A stretch of DNA of 64,000 nt from positions 310,001 through 374,000 of the forward strand of contig NZ_LMVM01000001.1 of assembly GCF_002287175.1 (NCBI RefSeq), written 5' to 3'. The notes beneath the pieces are model-generated. The model saw only the letters and a list, made by a program, of their open reading frames with translations. It was not told the DNA's origin and ran no database searches. Position 1 is the first letter of the stretch; every line of letters starts with the position of its first letter. This stretch comes from Methanobacterium bryantii (GTDB lineage Archaea; Methanobacteriota; Methanobacteria; Methanobacteriales; Methanobacteriaceae). Position numbers and translations under genes: made by a program. Below, piece by piece: positions 1-9,545 of the stretch.

Positions 1-1
1 A

Positions 2-1987
2 CTAAAAAATGCATCGAATTCAAGCGATAGCAGAATGAAAACAAATAACAGTAATATAACAAACGTTCAAAATTCTACTGACGCCGCAGGAGCTGAATTA
101 TATAAAAATGTTCGCGGGATATGGCTAAAAGCCGAAGATGTGAACAAATTGAATATAAGTGAAATTAAAAAAGCAGGAATTACAGATATATTCATCAAAT
201 CGAACCTATTATCTGCTCCTTCGTATAAAAACGTGTTAACAGCTCTCTTAAAGAAGCTTAAAGGCACAAGTTTTAGGGTTCATGCATGGATAACATGTTT
301 TAAGGATGCAAATGGTAATTGGATCGATCCTCAGGGAAAATACAGTTATACAGTAAAAGTTCCTGATAAAAAAATTAAATACAAGGTTTGGTACAAATCT
401 TGGTACAAATACAATGGTAAATGGAAATATAAATGGAAATATTACTATAAGTACAAATACACGTACAAATATCAAACAAAATATGGATACAACACATCTA
501 AAATAGATTCATTGATCTCTTCAATTTCAAAAATAGTTAAAAATTATAATATAGACGGAATCAATCTCGACTATATTAGATATCCAGGTAATGCCTATAA
601 AAGTTCAGGTTCAACCGCAGCAGTAACATCTTTCGTTCAAAAAGTGTATAAAACTGTAAAATCGATTAAACCGAAAGTAGCAGTTTCGGCAGAGTTAATG
701 CCTGAAGGAAAAATGAACGCATATTATTATGGGCAGAACTATACTCAACTTGCAAAATACCTTGATTTCATGGTTCCAATGCTTTATAAAGGCAACTATG
801 GATACAACAGTTCAAAAGGTACTAGTAGTAATGGAAAAAGTGGTACAAACTGGATAGGCTCAACTGTGAAATATATAGTTAGCCAGGCTAACGGAACACC
901 GGTTATAGCTGGCCTTCAGACGTACCGTTCAGATAAAAATGTAAAAGTAATACCAGCAAGCGAATTACAGAGTGACATTAAAGCAGCTGGGGATAATGGA
1001 GCATCAGGATACGCATTGTTTAGGTACGGGTTAATAGATAGTAAATTATATACAAGTCAAAACAGTACTGGCACTCAGATTAAGTTCACAATGGACCAAA
1101 TTCAAGATGCTGCAGCCAGAGTCAAAGCATATATTGAAACCAATCATGTCCTTCCAAATTATGTGACAATTGGTACAACTCAGGTTAAAATGCCTGATAT
1201 GTTAAGATTAATGACTGCAAGTCTTTTACAATTAAACAGCGGAATAAAGACACCCATAACACTGAAAAGTACTAGTTCACCAGTACAGTCTACTGGAGAT
1301 ACAATAGATGGGATAATAAATAAAGCAGGATATCTAAAGATTGCACAGAATATTAAGTCCTTTATTGAAACAAAGGGTATTGCACCAAATTATGCAACAA
1401 GTTCTTTGGGAAAGATACAGTATGAATCTGCCATTTACATGTATTCAAAGATATTGAACTTTTACAAGACAAACAAATATTTACCTGTATATGTAACAAT
1501 GGCTCCAGGGATATGGAACGATTTACCATCCGAAATGCAGAAATACCTGCAACCAACCAATAATTGTCAATCAAACGACCCTAAAATTAAATCACTTGCA
1601 TCGTCACTTACAAAAGGTATAACTTCGACCTATGATAAAGGCGAAAAGATCTTTAACTGGGTAAGGGATAACTTGGGCTATTCCTTTTACTACAATACCA
1701 GATACGGGGCAGTAGGCACATTAAATGCAAAGACAGGAAATTGTGTCGACACTTCGCATCTTATGATAGCACTGGCAAGAGCAGCGGGAATTCCAGCAAG
1801 ATACGTACACGGTTATTGTAAGTTTTCAAGTGGTACTGTATATGGGCACGTCTGGGCACAGTTATATATAAATGGTAAATGGTATAGTGCAGATGGAATA
1901 AGCATCAGAAATTCACTTGGTGAAATAAATAACTGGGACAAAAATAAATCAACAATAGAAGGTACCTATGCAGAGCTGCCTTTCTAA
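2..1987 (+). CDS. Secreted pseudomurein-binding protein: glycoside-hydrolase-like domain, two cell-wall repeats and transglutaminase-like domain (5' partial)
   Basis: Probably an extracellular enzyme that binds and remodels the pseudomurein wall. The frame stays open to the window edge upstream of the ATG at 35, reading a Ser/Asn-rich linker, so the true start and signal peptide lie outside. Counting from that ATG: a GHL/DUF4015-like (beta/alpha)8 domain at about 25-340 with the motif DGINLDYIRYP, two pseudomurein-binding repeats at about 350-400 and 432-490, and a C-terminal transglutaminase-like domain at about 515-650 with a plausible triad C570 (GNCVDT), H605 (YGHVWA), D620 (SADG). A Lys/Tyr-rich insert at about 105-150 (WYKYNGKW followed by KYKWKYYYKYKYTYKY) is absent from the homologue at 4441. 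The triad recalls the phage pseudomurein endoisopeptidases PeiW/PeiP, but the substrate is inferred. Confidence 0.8.
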   Translation, partial: LKNASNSSDSRMKTNNSNITNVQNSTDAAGAELYKNVRGIWLKAEDVNKLNISEIKKAGITDIFIKSNLLSAPSYKNVLTALLKKLKGTSFRVHAWITCFKDANGNWIDPQGKYSYTVKVPDKKIKYKVWYKSWYKYNGKWKYKWKYYYKYKYTYKYQTKYGYNTSKIDSLISSISKIVKNYNIDGINLDYIRYPGNAYKSSGSTAAVTSFVQKVYKTVKSIKPKVAVSAELMPEGKMNAYYYGQNYTQLAKYLDFMVPMLYKGNYGYNSSKGTSSNGKSGTNWIGSTVKYIVSQANGTPVIAGLQTYRSDKNVKVIPASELQSDIKAAGDNGASGYALFRYGLIDSKLYTSQNSTGTQIKFTMDQIQDAAARVKAYIETNHVLPNYVTIGTTQVKMPDMLRLMTASLLQLNSGIKTPITLKSTSSPVQSTGDTIDGIINKAGYLKIAQNIKSFIETKGIAPNYATSSLGKIQYESAIYMYSKILNFYKTNKYLPVYVTMAPGIWNDLPSEMQKYLQPTNNCQSNDPKIKSLASSLTKGITSTYDKGEKIFNWVRDNLGYSFYYNTRYGAVGTLNAKTGNCVDTSHLMIALARAAGIPARYVHGYCKFSSGTVYGHVWAQLYINGKWYSADGISIRNSLGEINNWDKNKSTIEGTYAELPF

Positions 1988-1994
1988 ATCTACT

Positions 1995-2045
1995 CAAAAA
2001 CTTTCAGATCATAGATTTGAAAGTTTTTGGGCATTTTTGTTTTAG
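1995..2045 (+). terminator. Hairpin terminator after the first cell-wall gene
   Basis: A perfect 12-bp stem, CAAAAACTTTCA at 1995-2006 with TGAAAGTTTTTG at 2018-2029, is followed by a T-rich run. It lies 8 bases after the stop codon. Confidence 0.7.
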
Positions 2046-2665
2046 TAGTGTTTATTTTTGAACATAAAAAAATTTTTAATGCTATAAATCTTAAAATACA
2101 AACTTAACATAGGTTAAAATTTGCTTGAATATTAATACTAAATAATACTTTTTTTATTATTAATAAGTTATATTAATGGTTTAAAACCATATTGGGTATA
2201 TCTTATTAATTTTTCTTAAATTATGTCATATTTCCAATTGTATTTAAGTAAAGTGTTAAATTTCTATAAACTTTGATTTTGATATCTATGCAAATAATTA
2301 AGTTTTTAATATAATTAGTTATTACATATAAAAAATCTAAAATATTCTGATAATAAATTGTGGCGATTAAATGGTAATTTGAGGGATATGTTCTCGTCTT
2401 ATAATGATTCAATTACTTAAGATAATGGTCATAATGGTGTGTTCTAAATAATATAATTAATTTATTCTATTTGGTACATATCTACCATTTACATGGCATT
2501 AATATTTCATTAGTTTAATTTTCTTTCTAATTTCACTTAGGGTGTATTTTGAATATGATCCAGCTTGAACTTCAATGCATGATCTTTCATTGATTTTATG
2601 AAAACCATTTAGAATGGTTTAAATTAAAATTAGGCTTATAGGAATGCTTTGTTTAAACTTTTTTA
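2046..2665. other. AT-rich intergenic region without a recognisable gene
   Basis: About 620 bases of very AT-rich DNA between two cell-wall genes. Short frames occur on both strands, but none has a ribosome site or a protein-like composition. Confidence 0.6.
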
Positions 2666-2680
2666 CCGAAACCTTTATAA
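2666..2680 (+). promoter_or_regulatory. Archaeal BRE/TATA promoter of the 2739 gene
   Basis: CGAAACC followed by TTTATAA at 2674-2680 fits a BRE plus TATA box. The predicted transcription start is near 2703, giving a leader of about 35-57 nt depending on the start codon used. Confidence 0.6.
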
Positions 2681-2738
2681 GGTATGATGTTAAACTAGTG
2701 GCAACCGCGAGAAAAACTCAAATGGATTTTTTCAATGA

Positions 2739-3683
2739 TTGGCAATTGGAGGCGGTATAATTACGAGGAAACTGTTATTTGCAGTCTTATTAGTGGCAAG
2801 TATGTCACTGATTGGTATTGCTGGCGTAAGCGCAGCAAATGTTGGGACTGCTACAACACAGACTGGTAATCACCATAATGTGCAAAAAGATATAAATTTA
2901 CATGATAAATATATAAATACTCTAAAAAAACCGATCAAAACACAAAAAAGGGTCGTTAAAAAGTCTAAAACAGTTGAAAAGACTGTTAACACTACAAACA
3001 ATATTACACAATTTGTGAACAAAAATAAAACAGCAACTTCATCCAGTAAAAATTCAGTGAAGGCAAAAAATAATACAGTAACAAAATCAGTTCCTAAATA
3101 TGCGTATGGGGAGAAACCTAAGTATGCATATGGGCATAAAAAGAAAGTAAAACGTGCTCACAAATGGTACAGATACCATGGTAAATGGTACAGATACCAC
3201 GGTAAAGTTCACAAATATAAAAAATCTCATACCTACAGGCATTCCAGTAAAGCTCATAGATATCACAGATCAAGTGCAAACAGTGCAAGCATAAAATCAT
3301 TAGCTCATTCACTTTCAAGAGGTACACATTCACAGTACCAGAAAGGAGCTAGAATATTTAAATGGGTAAGGAATAATTTGAGGTATTCCTTTTACTACAA
3401 TACTAAACTTGGTGCAGCGGGTGCATTGAAATACAGAAAAGGAAACTGTGCGGATACATCACACCTTGTGGTGGCATTAGCAAGATCTGCAGGTTTACAG
3501 GCAAAATATGGCCATGGAAAAGTTAGATTTTCTAGTGGTAAAGTCTATGGACATGTATGGGCTGTAATAAAAGCCAATGGTAGATGGTACACTGCAGATG
3601 CATCAAGCAACAGAAACACCTTTGGTGGAATGAGGGGAAAAGTAGTAAGATTCCAAGGTTATCACAATAGTCTATCATTTTAA
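2739..3683 (+). CDS. Secreted transglutaminase-like cell-wall protein with a His/Lys/Tyr-rich basic tract
   Basis: A short relative of the neighbouring wall proteins. It has a signal peptide at about 10-33 (hydrophobic core ending VSAA), a Lys/Thr/Asn-rich linker, a very basic aromatic tract at about 118-180 (repeated YAYG, then WYRYHGKW twice), and a transglutaminase-like domain at about 185-314 with C237 (GNCADT), H272 (YGHVWA) and D287 (TADA). It lacks the glycosidase-like domain and the pseudomurein-binding repeats. The first in-frame standard start is TTG at 2739, but no ribosome site precedes it. Instead GGAGG lies inside the frame at 2748-2752, followed by ATA (2757) and ATT (2760), so the true start may be non-standard (see findings). 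The basic tract may bind the wall electrostatically; that is inference. Confidence 0.75.
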   Translation: MAIGGGIITRKLLFAVLLVASMSLIGIAGVSAANVGTATTQTGNHHNVQKDINLHDKYINTLKKPIKTQKRVVKKSKTVEKTVNTTNNITQFVNKNKTATSSSKNSVKAKNNTVTKSVPKYAYGEKPKYAYGHKKKVKRAHKWYRYHGKWYRYHGKVHKYKKSHTYRHSSKAHRYHRSSANSASIKSLAHSLSRGTHSQYQKGARIFKWVRNNLRYSFYYNTKLGAAGALKYRKGNCADTSHLVVALARSAGLQAKYGHGKVRFSSGKVYGHVWAVIKANGRWYTADASSNRNTFGGMRGKVVRFQGYHNSLSF

Positions 3684-3721
3684 GTACATGGCTATTGAAA
3701 ACCACCTTAAATACATTGAAA

Positions 3722-3760
3722 CTCAAACATTTGTGTTTGAGCTTTTTTTTTATTTTTATT
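3722..3760 (+). terminator. Hairpin terminator after the 2739 gene
   Basis: An 8-bp stem, CTCAAACA at 3722-3729 with TGTTTGAG at 3734-3741, is followed directly by a long T tract. Confidence 0.8.
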
Positions 3761-4370
3761 TAGTTACCTTATTTTTAAATTAATTAACAGATTTTTAATA
3801 TTTTATAATATGTTTACTAGTTTTATTGTCCTTATATTCATATAAAATTAGCAGAAATTATGCTAAAAGTAATATGAGACAAATAAGAACTTTTATTTTA
3901 TTATTATATCTAAATATGGCAATTAATGTAAATTATACTTTTAATAGGATTGTAATATCATTGTTTGCTTAGTATTATGATTAGGGCTATGCATTGATTA
4001 AATTAGTATTCCTTTTACTGTGTACTAATGGTTTAAGACACCTGAGTTATGATAGTAGTAAATTAGATATACACGTGCTGTGCTGATTAATTAAATTTGT
4101 TTTTAAGAAACATTGCACACTTAAAATATCTGTTTACACTATTTAGTTAGATGTACATAATTAAAAAGCTTGATAATCCTTTAAAAATGGTAATAGAACT
4201 TTATGAATTTGTTTAAAATGATTTTTAACTTTAAATATATACCAATGAGCTTTTAATTTATAAAAGTATAAACCCACTATGGTCTCTTCTGATCTGCATT
4301 TCAAATAAGCTCTTAAAATGTTTTAAACTCTAAAAAGAGCGTTTTAAATGTCTTTTTTTCAATTTAAAAT
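3761..4370. other. AT-rich intergenic region without a recognisable gene
   Basis: About 600 bases with many stops. A 31-codon frame from 3871 has no ribosome site and is not called. Confidence 0.55.
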
Positions 4371-4385
4371 CCAAAGCTTTAAATA
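4371..4385 (+). promoter_or_regulatory. Archaeal BRE/TATA promoter of the 4441 gene
   Basis: CCAAAGC then TTTAAATA (4378-4385) fits BRE plus TATA. Transcription would start near 4408, leaving a leader of 30-60 nt. Confidence 0.55.
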
Positions 4386-4440
4386 TTATATTTCCCTATC
4401 TCCCTTTGTAAATAAATAACCTCAATGGTTTATTTACAAT

Positions 4441-7059
4441 TTGGAAACAATAGGAGGCGGTATTATCAAGCGACACTCGTTGCTTGTAATGTTAATTATC
4501 TGCATCATGGCTATGTCTACCCTTGGTAGTTCATATGCCGCAGCAGATAATCAGCAATCAGCGGAAACTACTGCAGATTCTGCTCTAAATAATAACACAA
4601 CAGTTAATCAAAACCCAGTTGAAACTGTTAAAAATAACCAAACAGGGATCCAAAATAGGGTTCAAAATACTTCATTAACAGGAACTACAGGAAACAGAAC
4701 AACACAAGATCTACAGGCTCAAAACACTGCAAATTCTACATTGAATATAAGTTCAAACAGCCAAAATTCAATAAATACATTAACAAATACACAAAACGCA
4801 TTACAAACTGCAGGGACTAACAATCAAAATTCAGCAAATGCATCTCTAACAAATTCAGCAAACAATACGACTATTCAACCCGCAGCAGGAACCACTTACA
4901 CCAATGTTCATGGCATCTGGCTTAGGGCCGAAGATGCAGGAAACATTACTGTAAGTGAACTAAAAAAAGCAAATATTACAGATATATTCGTAAAAGCAAA
5001 TTTAATCTCAGCACCAACTTATTCCAGCGTGTTATCGGGTATTATAACAAAATTCAAGAATTCTGGAATAAGAATTCATGCATGGATCACCTGTTTCCAG
5101 GATGCAAATGGTAAATGGATTAATCCAGCAAATACTACTCAGCAAACAACCTTGTTGAATGCAATTAAAAAGATCGTAACCAATTACAGCGTAGATGGTA
5201 TCTTTCTGGATTACGTAAGGTATTCTGGAGCAGGAAGCAATACCGCAGGTACAAGTGGAACCAAAACAATAACATCATTCGTTCAAAAAGTCTATAACGC
5301 CGTTAAATCGATAAAACCTAAAGTTGCTGTTTCAGCAACAGTAATGCCTGAAGGAGCAACAAATGCAAACACTTATGGACAGAACTATACACAACTTTCC
5401 AAATATCTTGATTTCATTGTTCCAATGATCTATAAAGGAAATTACGGTCAAAACACTACCTGGATTGGAACGACAACAAAATACATAGTTAATAATGCAG
5501 GTGGAAAGCCAGTAATTGTGGGACTTCAGTCTTATATTTCAGACTACGATACAACACCATTAAGCGCTGGTGAATTGAATGCAGACATTAAATCAGCATT
5601 AAGTAATGGGGCATCTGGATATGCACTTTACAGATATGGATTAATCAGTAAAGATTTCATAGCTCCACCGAGCTTCAATACAAGTGACATTCAAAGTGCT
5701 GCAGCGAAAGTAAAGGCATACATTGAAACTAATCACAAACTGCCGAATTATGTAACAATTGGTACCACCCAGGTTACAATGTCTGCATTTTTGAAACTAA
5801 TGGTTAAAGGGTTACTCCAGATAAACAGCAAAATAACAACACCAATAACACTTAAGACAGTAAATAATCCTCAAAATTCAACAGGATCATTTACTAAAGG
5901 AAATATAAACAAAACAAGCTACATTGATATTGCACAGAGAATCAATTCTTTCATAGATTCAAACGGTCTTGCACCAAACTATGCAACAACTGGCCTCGGA
6001 AAAGTCCAGTATGAACAGCTAGTGTACATGTTCTCTAAAATATTGAACTACTACAACACAAACAAGGCTTTACCAAACTATGTTTCAATGGATCCTGGTG
6101 TTAAAGTTTCACCACCATCAGATAGTGATATCCAAACCACACAGGTATTTACATTAAGCCAGATCAAAAGTGCGGCAACAAGCGTCAAATCTTATATAGA
6201 ATCTAATCATGATCTGCCGAATTATGTAACAATTGGTTTAGTACAGGTTAAAATGACAGATTTCTTACGTTTGTTAATTATAGGTACAATCGAGGTAAAT
6301 GATGGATCAAATGCACAGATATCACTTAAAACAGTAAATGCAGCAGCAAAACCAAGTGAAAGCATTAAAGGTGGAAACATAACTAAAGCCAATTATGTGG
6401 ATCTTGCAAATAGGGTCAAAGCATTCATAGATGCAAATGGAGCTTTACCAAACCATGCAACAACTACTCTTGGTGAAATTGGATATCCATCCTTGATTTA
6501 CATGTATTCAAAGATACTTGCATATGACAGTACAAACAAGGCTTTACCAAATTATGTTTCAGTAAGTCCTTGGAGTGCAGTTTCAACAGTGCCTATACCA
6601 TCAGAGTTACAGCAGTATCTCAAGGAAACAAAGAACTGTCAGGTAACCAATTCACAGATTCAAGCACTGGCAAAATCAATAACAAGCGGTAAATCTTCTA
6701 CCTACGATAAGGCGGTAGCAATTTTCAACTGGGTAAGGGATAATATAGGTTATTCCTTCTATTATAACACTAAATATGGGGCGGTAGGTACATTGAATGC
6801 CAAAACCGGAAATTGTGTGGATACCGCACACTTGTTAATAGCTCTTGAAAGAGCTGCAGGAATTCCTGCACGATATGAGCATGTTAAAGCTCAATTTACA
6901 AGTGGTACCTGGTACGGACACGTCATCGCTCAAGTATGGGTGAACGGTAAATGGTACAATGCAGATGGAACCAGTTCCAAGAACACTTTCGGTGTTATCA
7001 ATAATTGGAATACTGCAACAGCAACATATTATGGTACATATGCGGAATTGCCTTTCTAG
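4441..7059 (+). CDS. Secreted pseudomurein-binding protein: glycoside-hydrolase-like domain, four cell-wall repeats and transglutaminase-like domain
   Basis: Likely an extracellular wall-remodelling enzyme. Domains in order: signal peptide 1-34, an Asn/Gln/Thr/Ser-rich linker to about 145, a GHL/DUF4015-like hydrolase domain (about 146-400; DGIFLDYVRY near 252-261), four pseudomurein-binding repeats (about 415-460, 497-552, 573-620, 654-712; each contains LPNYV, APNYA or a close variant), and a transglutaminase-like domain (about 735-872) with C792, H827 and D842. The repeats alternate between two subtypes (A-B-A-B), suggesting duplication of an A-B pair; the first gene in the window has only one pair. 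The only standard start in frame is TTG at 4441, without a ribosome site, whereas GGAGG occurs in frame at 4453-4457. Confidence 0.85.
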   Translation: METIGGGIIKRHSLLVMLIICIMAMSTLGSSYAAADNQQSAETTADSALNNNTTVNQNPVETVKNNQTGIQNRVQNTSLTGTTGNRTTQDLQAQNTANSTLNISSNSQNSINTLTNTQNALQTAGTNNQNSANASLTNSANNTTIQPAAGTTYTNVHGIWLRAEDAGNITVSELKKANITDIFVKANLISAPTYSSVLSGIITKFKNSGIRIHAWITCFQDANGKWINPANTTQQTTLLNAIKKIVTNYSVDGIFLDYVRYSGAGSNTAGTSGTKTITSFVQKVYNAVKSIKPKVAVSATVMPEGATNANTYGQNYTQLSKYLDFIVPMIYKGNYGQNTTWIGTTTKYIVNNAGGKPVIVGLQSYISDYDTTPLSAGELNADIKSALSNGASGYALYRYGLISKDFIAPPSFNTSDIQSAAAKVKAYIETNHKLPNYVTIGTTQVTMSAFLKLMVKGLLQINSKITTPITLKTVNNPQNSTGSFTKGNINKTSYIDIAQRINSFIDSNGLAPNYATTGLGKVQYEQLVYMFSKILNYYNTNKALPNYVSMDPGVKVSPPSDSDIQTTQVFTLSQIKSAATSVKSYIESNHDLPNYVTIGLVQVKMTDFLRLLIIGTIEVNDGSNAQISLKTVNAAAKPSESIKGGNITKANYVDLANRVKAFIDANGALPNHATTTLGEIGYPSLIYMYSKILAYDSTNKALPNYVSVSPWSAVSTVPIPSELQQYLKETKNCQVTNSQIQALAKSITSGKSSTYDKAVAIFNWVRDNIGYSFYYNTKYGAVGTLNAKTGNCVDTAHLLIALERAAGIPARYEHVKAQFTSGTWYGHVIAQVWVNGKWYNADGTSSKNTFGVINNWNTATATYYGTYAELPF

Positions 7060-7306
7060 GCAAAGCATATGTTTTTTTTTGATCATGTCCTGATCCTGTG
7101 CATGAGTTATACTATTATGTTAAATTGTAATTTTAATTGATTATATGGGATTTATCTTAAAAAATACGATTTACTTAACCAGACACACGAGTGAAGCGAT
7201 ATTATTTACACAACATTCTGCGCATGAGCAATTTTTAAAATAATTCTAATTACTACTGTTTAATGAATTTAAAATTAAAATAATCAGTTAATCAATATTA
7301 ATCGAT

Positions 7307-7765
7307 TTACGGCCCATTTTTAAAAATTTTTTCGTCAAATTCCATTTCTTTGATCTTTTTAATTATTTTACAGGAACTGTCGAGTGGAGATTTTTTATAG
7401 CTTGTAACTTTTACGACGTCTACATTGATATTCCTTTCTTTGAGCTGTTCTTTAAGTTTTCGAAGATCAAAATCCTGATCAGGACCTATAACAATTATAT
7501 CTGGCTTTATTTCTTCAACAATTTTAAACATGTCGCTAGTATGACCTAAATAAGCTTCATCAACAGGTTTTAACATTTTAACAACTTCTAACCTTTGATT
7601 TTCACCCACAACAGGTACTCTTTTCCTTGCCCTTACAGTAGAATCCCTTGCAATAACTACTACAAGCTTTGCATCATCCCCTCCTAGTTTTTTTGCCTCT
7701 TCAAGATAATATCCGTGTCCTGGATGAATTATATCAAATGTCCCTGTTGCCATCACTGTTTTCAT
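7307..7765 (-). CDS. ribL: FAD synthase (FMN adenylyltransferase), archaeal RibL type
   Basis: Transfers AMP from ATP to FMN to make FAD in the cytoplasm. The 152-residue protein is a single nucleotidyltransferase domain: TFDIIHPGHGYYL carries the HxGH signature near the N terminus, and SYKKSPLDSS near the C terminus fits the second nucleotide-binding motif. Size and motifs match archaeal RibL rather than the bacterial RibF fusion. AGGTGA lies just upstream of the ATG. It stands alone, divergent from the PEP-synthase-like gene. A related glycerol-3-phosphate cytidylyltransferase is the main alternative. Confidence 0.85.
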   Translation of the reverse strand: MKTVMATGTFDIIHPGHGYYLEEAKKLGGDDAKLVVVIARDSTVRARKRVPVVGENQRLEVVKMLKPVDEAYLGHTSDMFKIVEEIKPDIIVIGPDQDFDLRKLKEQLKERNINVDVVKVTSYKKSPLDSSCKIIKKIKEMEFDEKIFKNGP

Positions 7766-7848
7766 TTCTTCACCTTGTTTTTCTTTAAATAAATTATGAT
7801 ATGAATTAACATTAAATAAATTATGCTTCCTATATTGGTTCCTAATTC

Positions 7849-7857
7849 TTTATATAA
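7849..7857 (+). promoter_or_regulatory. TATA box of the PEP-synthase-like gene
   Basis: TTTATATAA predicts transcription from about 7878. That supports the ATG at 7896 over the in-frame TTG at 7869 and implies a very short leader. Confidence 0.55.
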
Positions 7858-7895
7858 TGTAAATATATTTGTGTAATAAAGATATATCTTTTAAT

Positions 7896-9134
7896 ATGAA
7901 ACTATTGAAAGGAATAGGTACAAGTTCCTATGTTGGAGTTGGGAAAGTACGAAAAATTGAAACTGACCGTGATATTTTACAGATCAAAGAAGGTGAAATT
8001 GTAGTGGTTTCAAAAGCTTCAAGAGACATGCTCCAACATCTCCAAAAGGCTGGTGGAGTTATAACAGATTATGGGGGAATTACCAGCCACGTTGCGATTG
8101 TACTTAGGGAAATGAGAGTTCCATGTATAGTTGGAACTGGAAATGCAACGGAAATTCTTGAAAATGGGATGATAGTAACTGTTGATGGTAAAACTGGAAA
8201 TGTTTATGGGGGTTTTATGGAAATTGAAGGTGAAGAAGAACTTTTTGATATTTATAATCCTGCAACAAAAATTAAAGTTAATTTAAATGTCCCTGAGATT
8301 GCAGAAAGTGCTGCACTTTATTCAGATGGTGTCGGTTCTATAAGGATTGAAAATATGATGGTGCGGACACTAAAACACCCATATAAACTTTTGGAGGATG
8401 GGGAATTAATAGATGTTATTGTCAGTGGAGTGAGAAAAATTGCAGATGCATTCTATCCAAAACCGGTATGGTTTAGAACATTTGACATACCAACTGATGA
8501 ATTGAAACGTTTAAGAGGGGGAGATGTAGAACCTTATGAAAAAAACCCTCTTTTAGGACTTAGGGGCATACAAAAAGATTTAAATAGGATGGATGTGTTA
8601 ATGGCCGAATTTCAGGCAATTAAATATCTTTTAGATGATGGTTATGATAATATTGGGCTTAAAATTCCATTTGTGAGAGATATTAGTGAGTATATTTTGT
8701 CAAAGAAAATTTTAAAAGACGTTAAATTAATGCCGCATAAAGATATTGATGTGGGTGTCTCTGTTGAAACACCATCAGTGGTTTTTACATTTGATGAATT
8801 TTTAAAGGAAGGAATTGATTTTATGTCTTTGGGTATGAGTGATCTGGCTATGTGCTCACTGGCTGTTGATAGAAGAAGTGTTAAAGTTGCCAAACTCTTC
8901 AATATCATGCATCCTGCTGTTTTGAAAATGGTAAAAATGGTAATTGCAAAATGTAATAGATATGGTATAGAAAGCAGTGTGTCTGGACATGCGGGGGGAG
9001 ACCCTGAAATTGTTGAAAAACTCATTAAGTTTGGAATAAGCAGCATTTCTACAAATCCAGATCAGGTGCTTAAAATACGAAAAACTGTTTATAATGTTGA
9101 AAATGAGATTATAAAGCGTGGATTTACTTCATAG
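7896..9134 (+). CDS. PEP-utilising enzyme-like protein (phosphohistidine swivel plus TIM barrel) without an ATP-grasp domain
   Basis: Related to the C-terminal two thirds of phosphoenolpyruvate synthase and to PTS enzyme I. Residues 1-110 form the swivelling domain with the phosphohistidine motif GGITSHVAIVLRE (H65), and about 130-412 form the PEP-binding TIM barrel (FRTFDIP, SVETPS, SLGMSDLAM, SISTNPDQV). The ATP-grasp domain of true PEP synthase is missing. The position of the catalytic Cys near the barrel end (xCGQ/xCGE in the families) reads VSGHAGGDPE, with Ser363 instead. Full PEP synthase activity is therefore unlikely; a phosphotransfer, regulatory or different role is possible. ATG 7896 is chosen from promoter spacing. 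Confidence 0.75.
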   Translation: MKLLKGIGTSSYVGVGKVRKIETDRDILQIKEGEIVVVSKASRDMLQHLQKAGGVITDYGGITSHVAIVLREMRVPCIVGTGNATEILENGMIVTVDGKTGNVYGGFMEIEGEEELFDIYNPATKIKVNLNVPEIAESAALYSDGVGSIRIENMMVRTLKHPYKLLEDGELIDVIVSGVRKIADAFYPKPVWFRTFDIPTDELKRLRGGDVEPYEKNPLLGLRGIQKDLNRMDVLMAEFQAIKYLLDDGYDNIGLKIPFVRDISEYILSKKILKDVKLMPHKDIDVGVSVETPSVVFTFDEFLKEGIDFMSLGMSDLAMCSLAVDRRSVKVAKLFNIMHPAVLKMVKMVIAKCNRYGIESSVSGHAGGDPEIVEKLIKFGISSISTNPDQVLKIRKTVYNVENEIIKRGFTS

Positions 9135-9360
9135 AAATTAATTTATTTAAATTCAGTATTTGGTTAATGTTATACTGCATCTTACATAAACGCTCTGTTA
9201 ACTTAATTGATAATTTTTGAATATATTGTACTTAGATTGATCAGTATTTTAAGTTAATACATGATATAATCTGTGTTATATTTTTGTACACATTCTATAT
9301 TGGTCAAATAAAAAACAGTTAATTATTTTGGCAATTCAAAGAATTTAAAAAATCAGAGAT

Positions 9361-9545
9361 TTGATGGCCTTCAAAAAATTTCATTTTTAACGCCACGAAA
9401 ATTCAATTTCATGGAATTTTTAAGTCCTTTGAAATCTACGATTTCGAGGCCCCGAGACGACAGTCTCGAGGACTGTAAAAACTAAAGTTTTAACGCCACG
9501 ATATTCTATTTTTTATAGAATATCAATGGCCTTTTAAATTCATGA
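9361..9545. repeat. Small array of AT-rich mini-palindromes
   Basis: Several short inverted repeats follow one another: GAAATC-TAC-GATTTC near 9431-9445, CGAGAC-GACA-GTCTCG near 9453-9468, and GATATTCTAT/ATAGAATATC (arms 9500-9509 and 9515-9524). The phrase AACGCCACGA occurs twice between stems. The last member runs into the 3' end of hisA. They resemble the larger arrays at 47.8 and 57.6 kb. Confidence 0.65.

Noticed and set aside
2221..2412. 63-codon leftward frame in the first intergenic region
   Set aside because: Ile/Tyr/Asn-rich AT noise without a ribosome site.
8642..9046. 134-codon antisense frame in the PEP-synthase-like gene
   Set aside because: Antisense shadow of a clearly coding frame.
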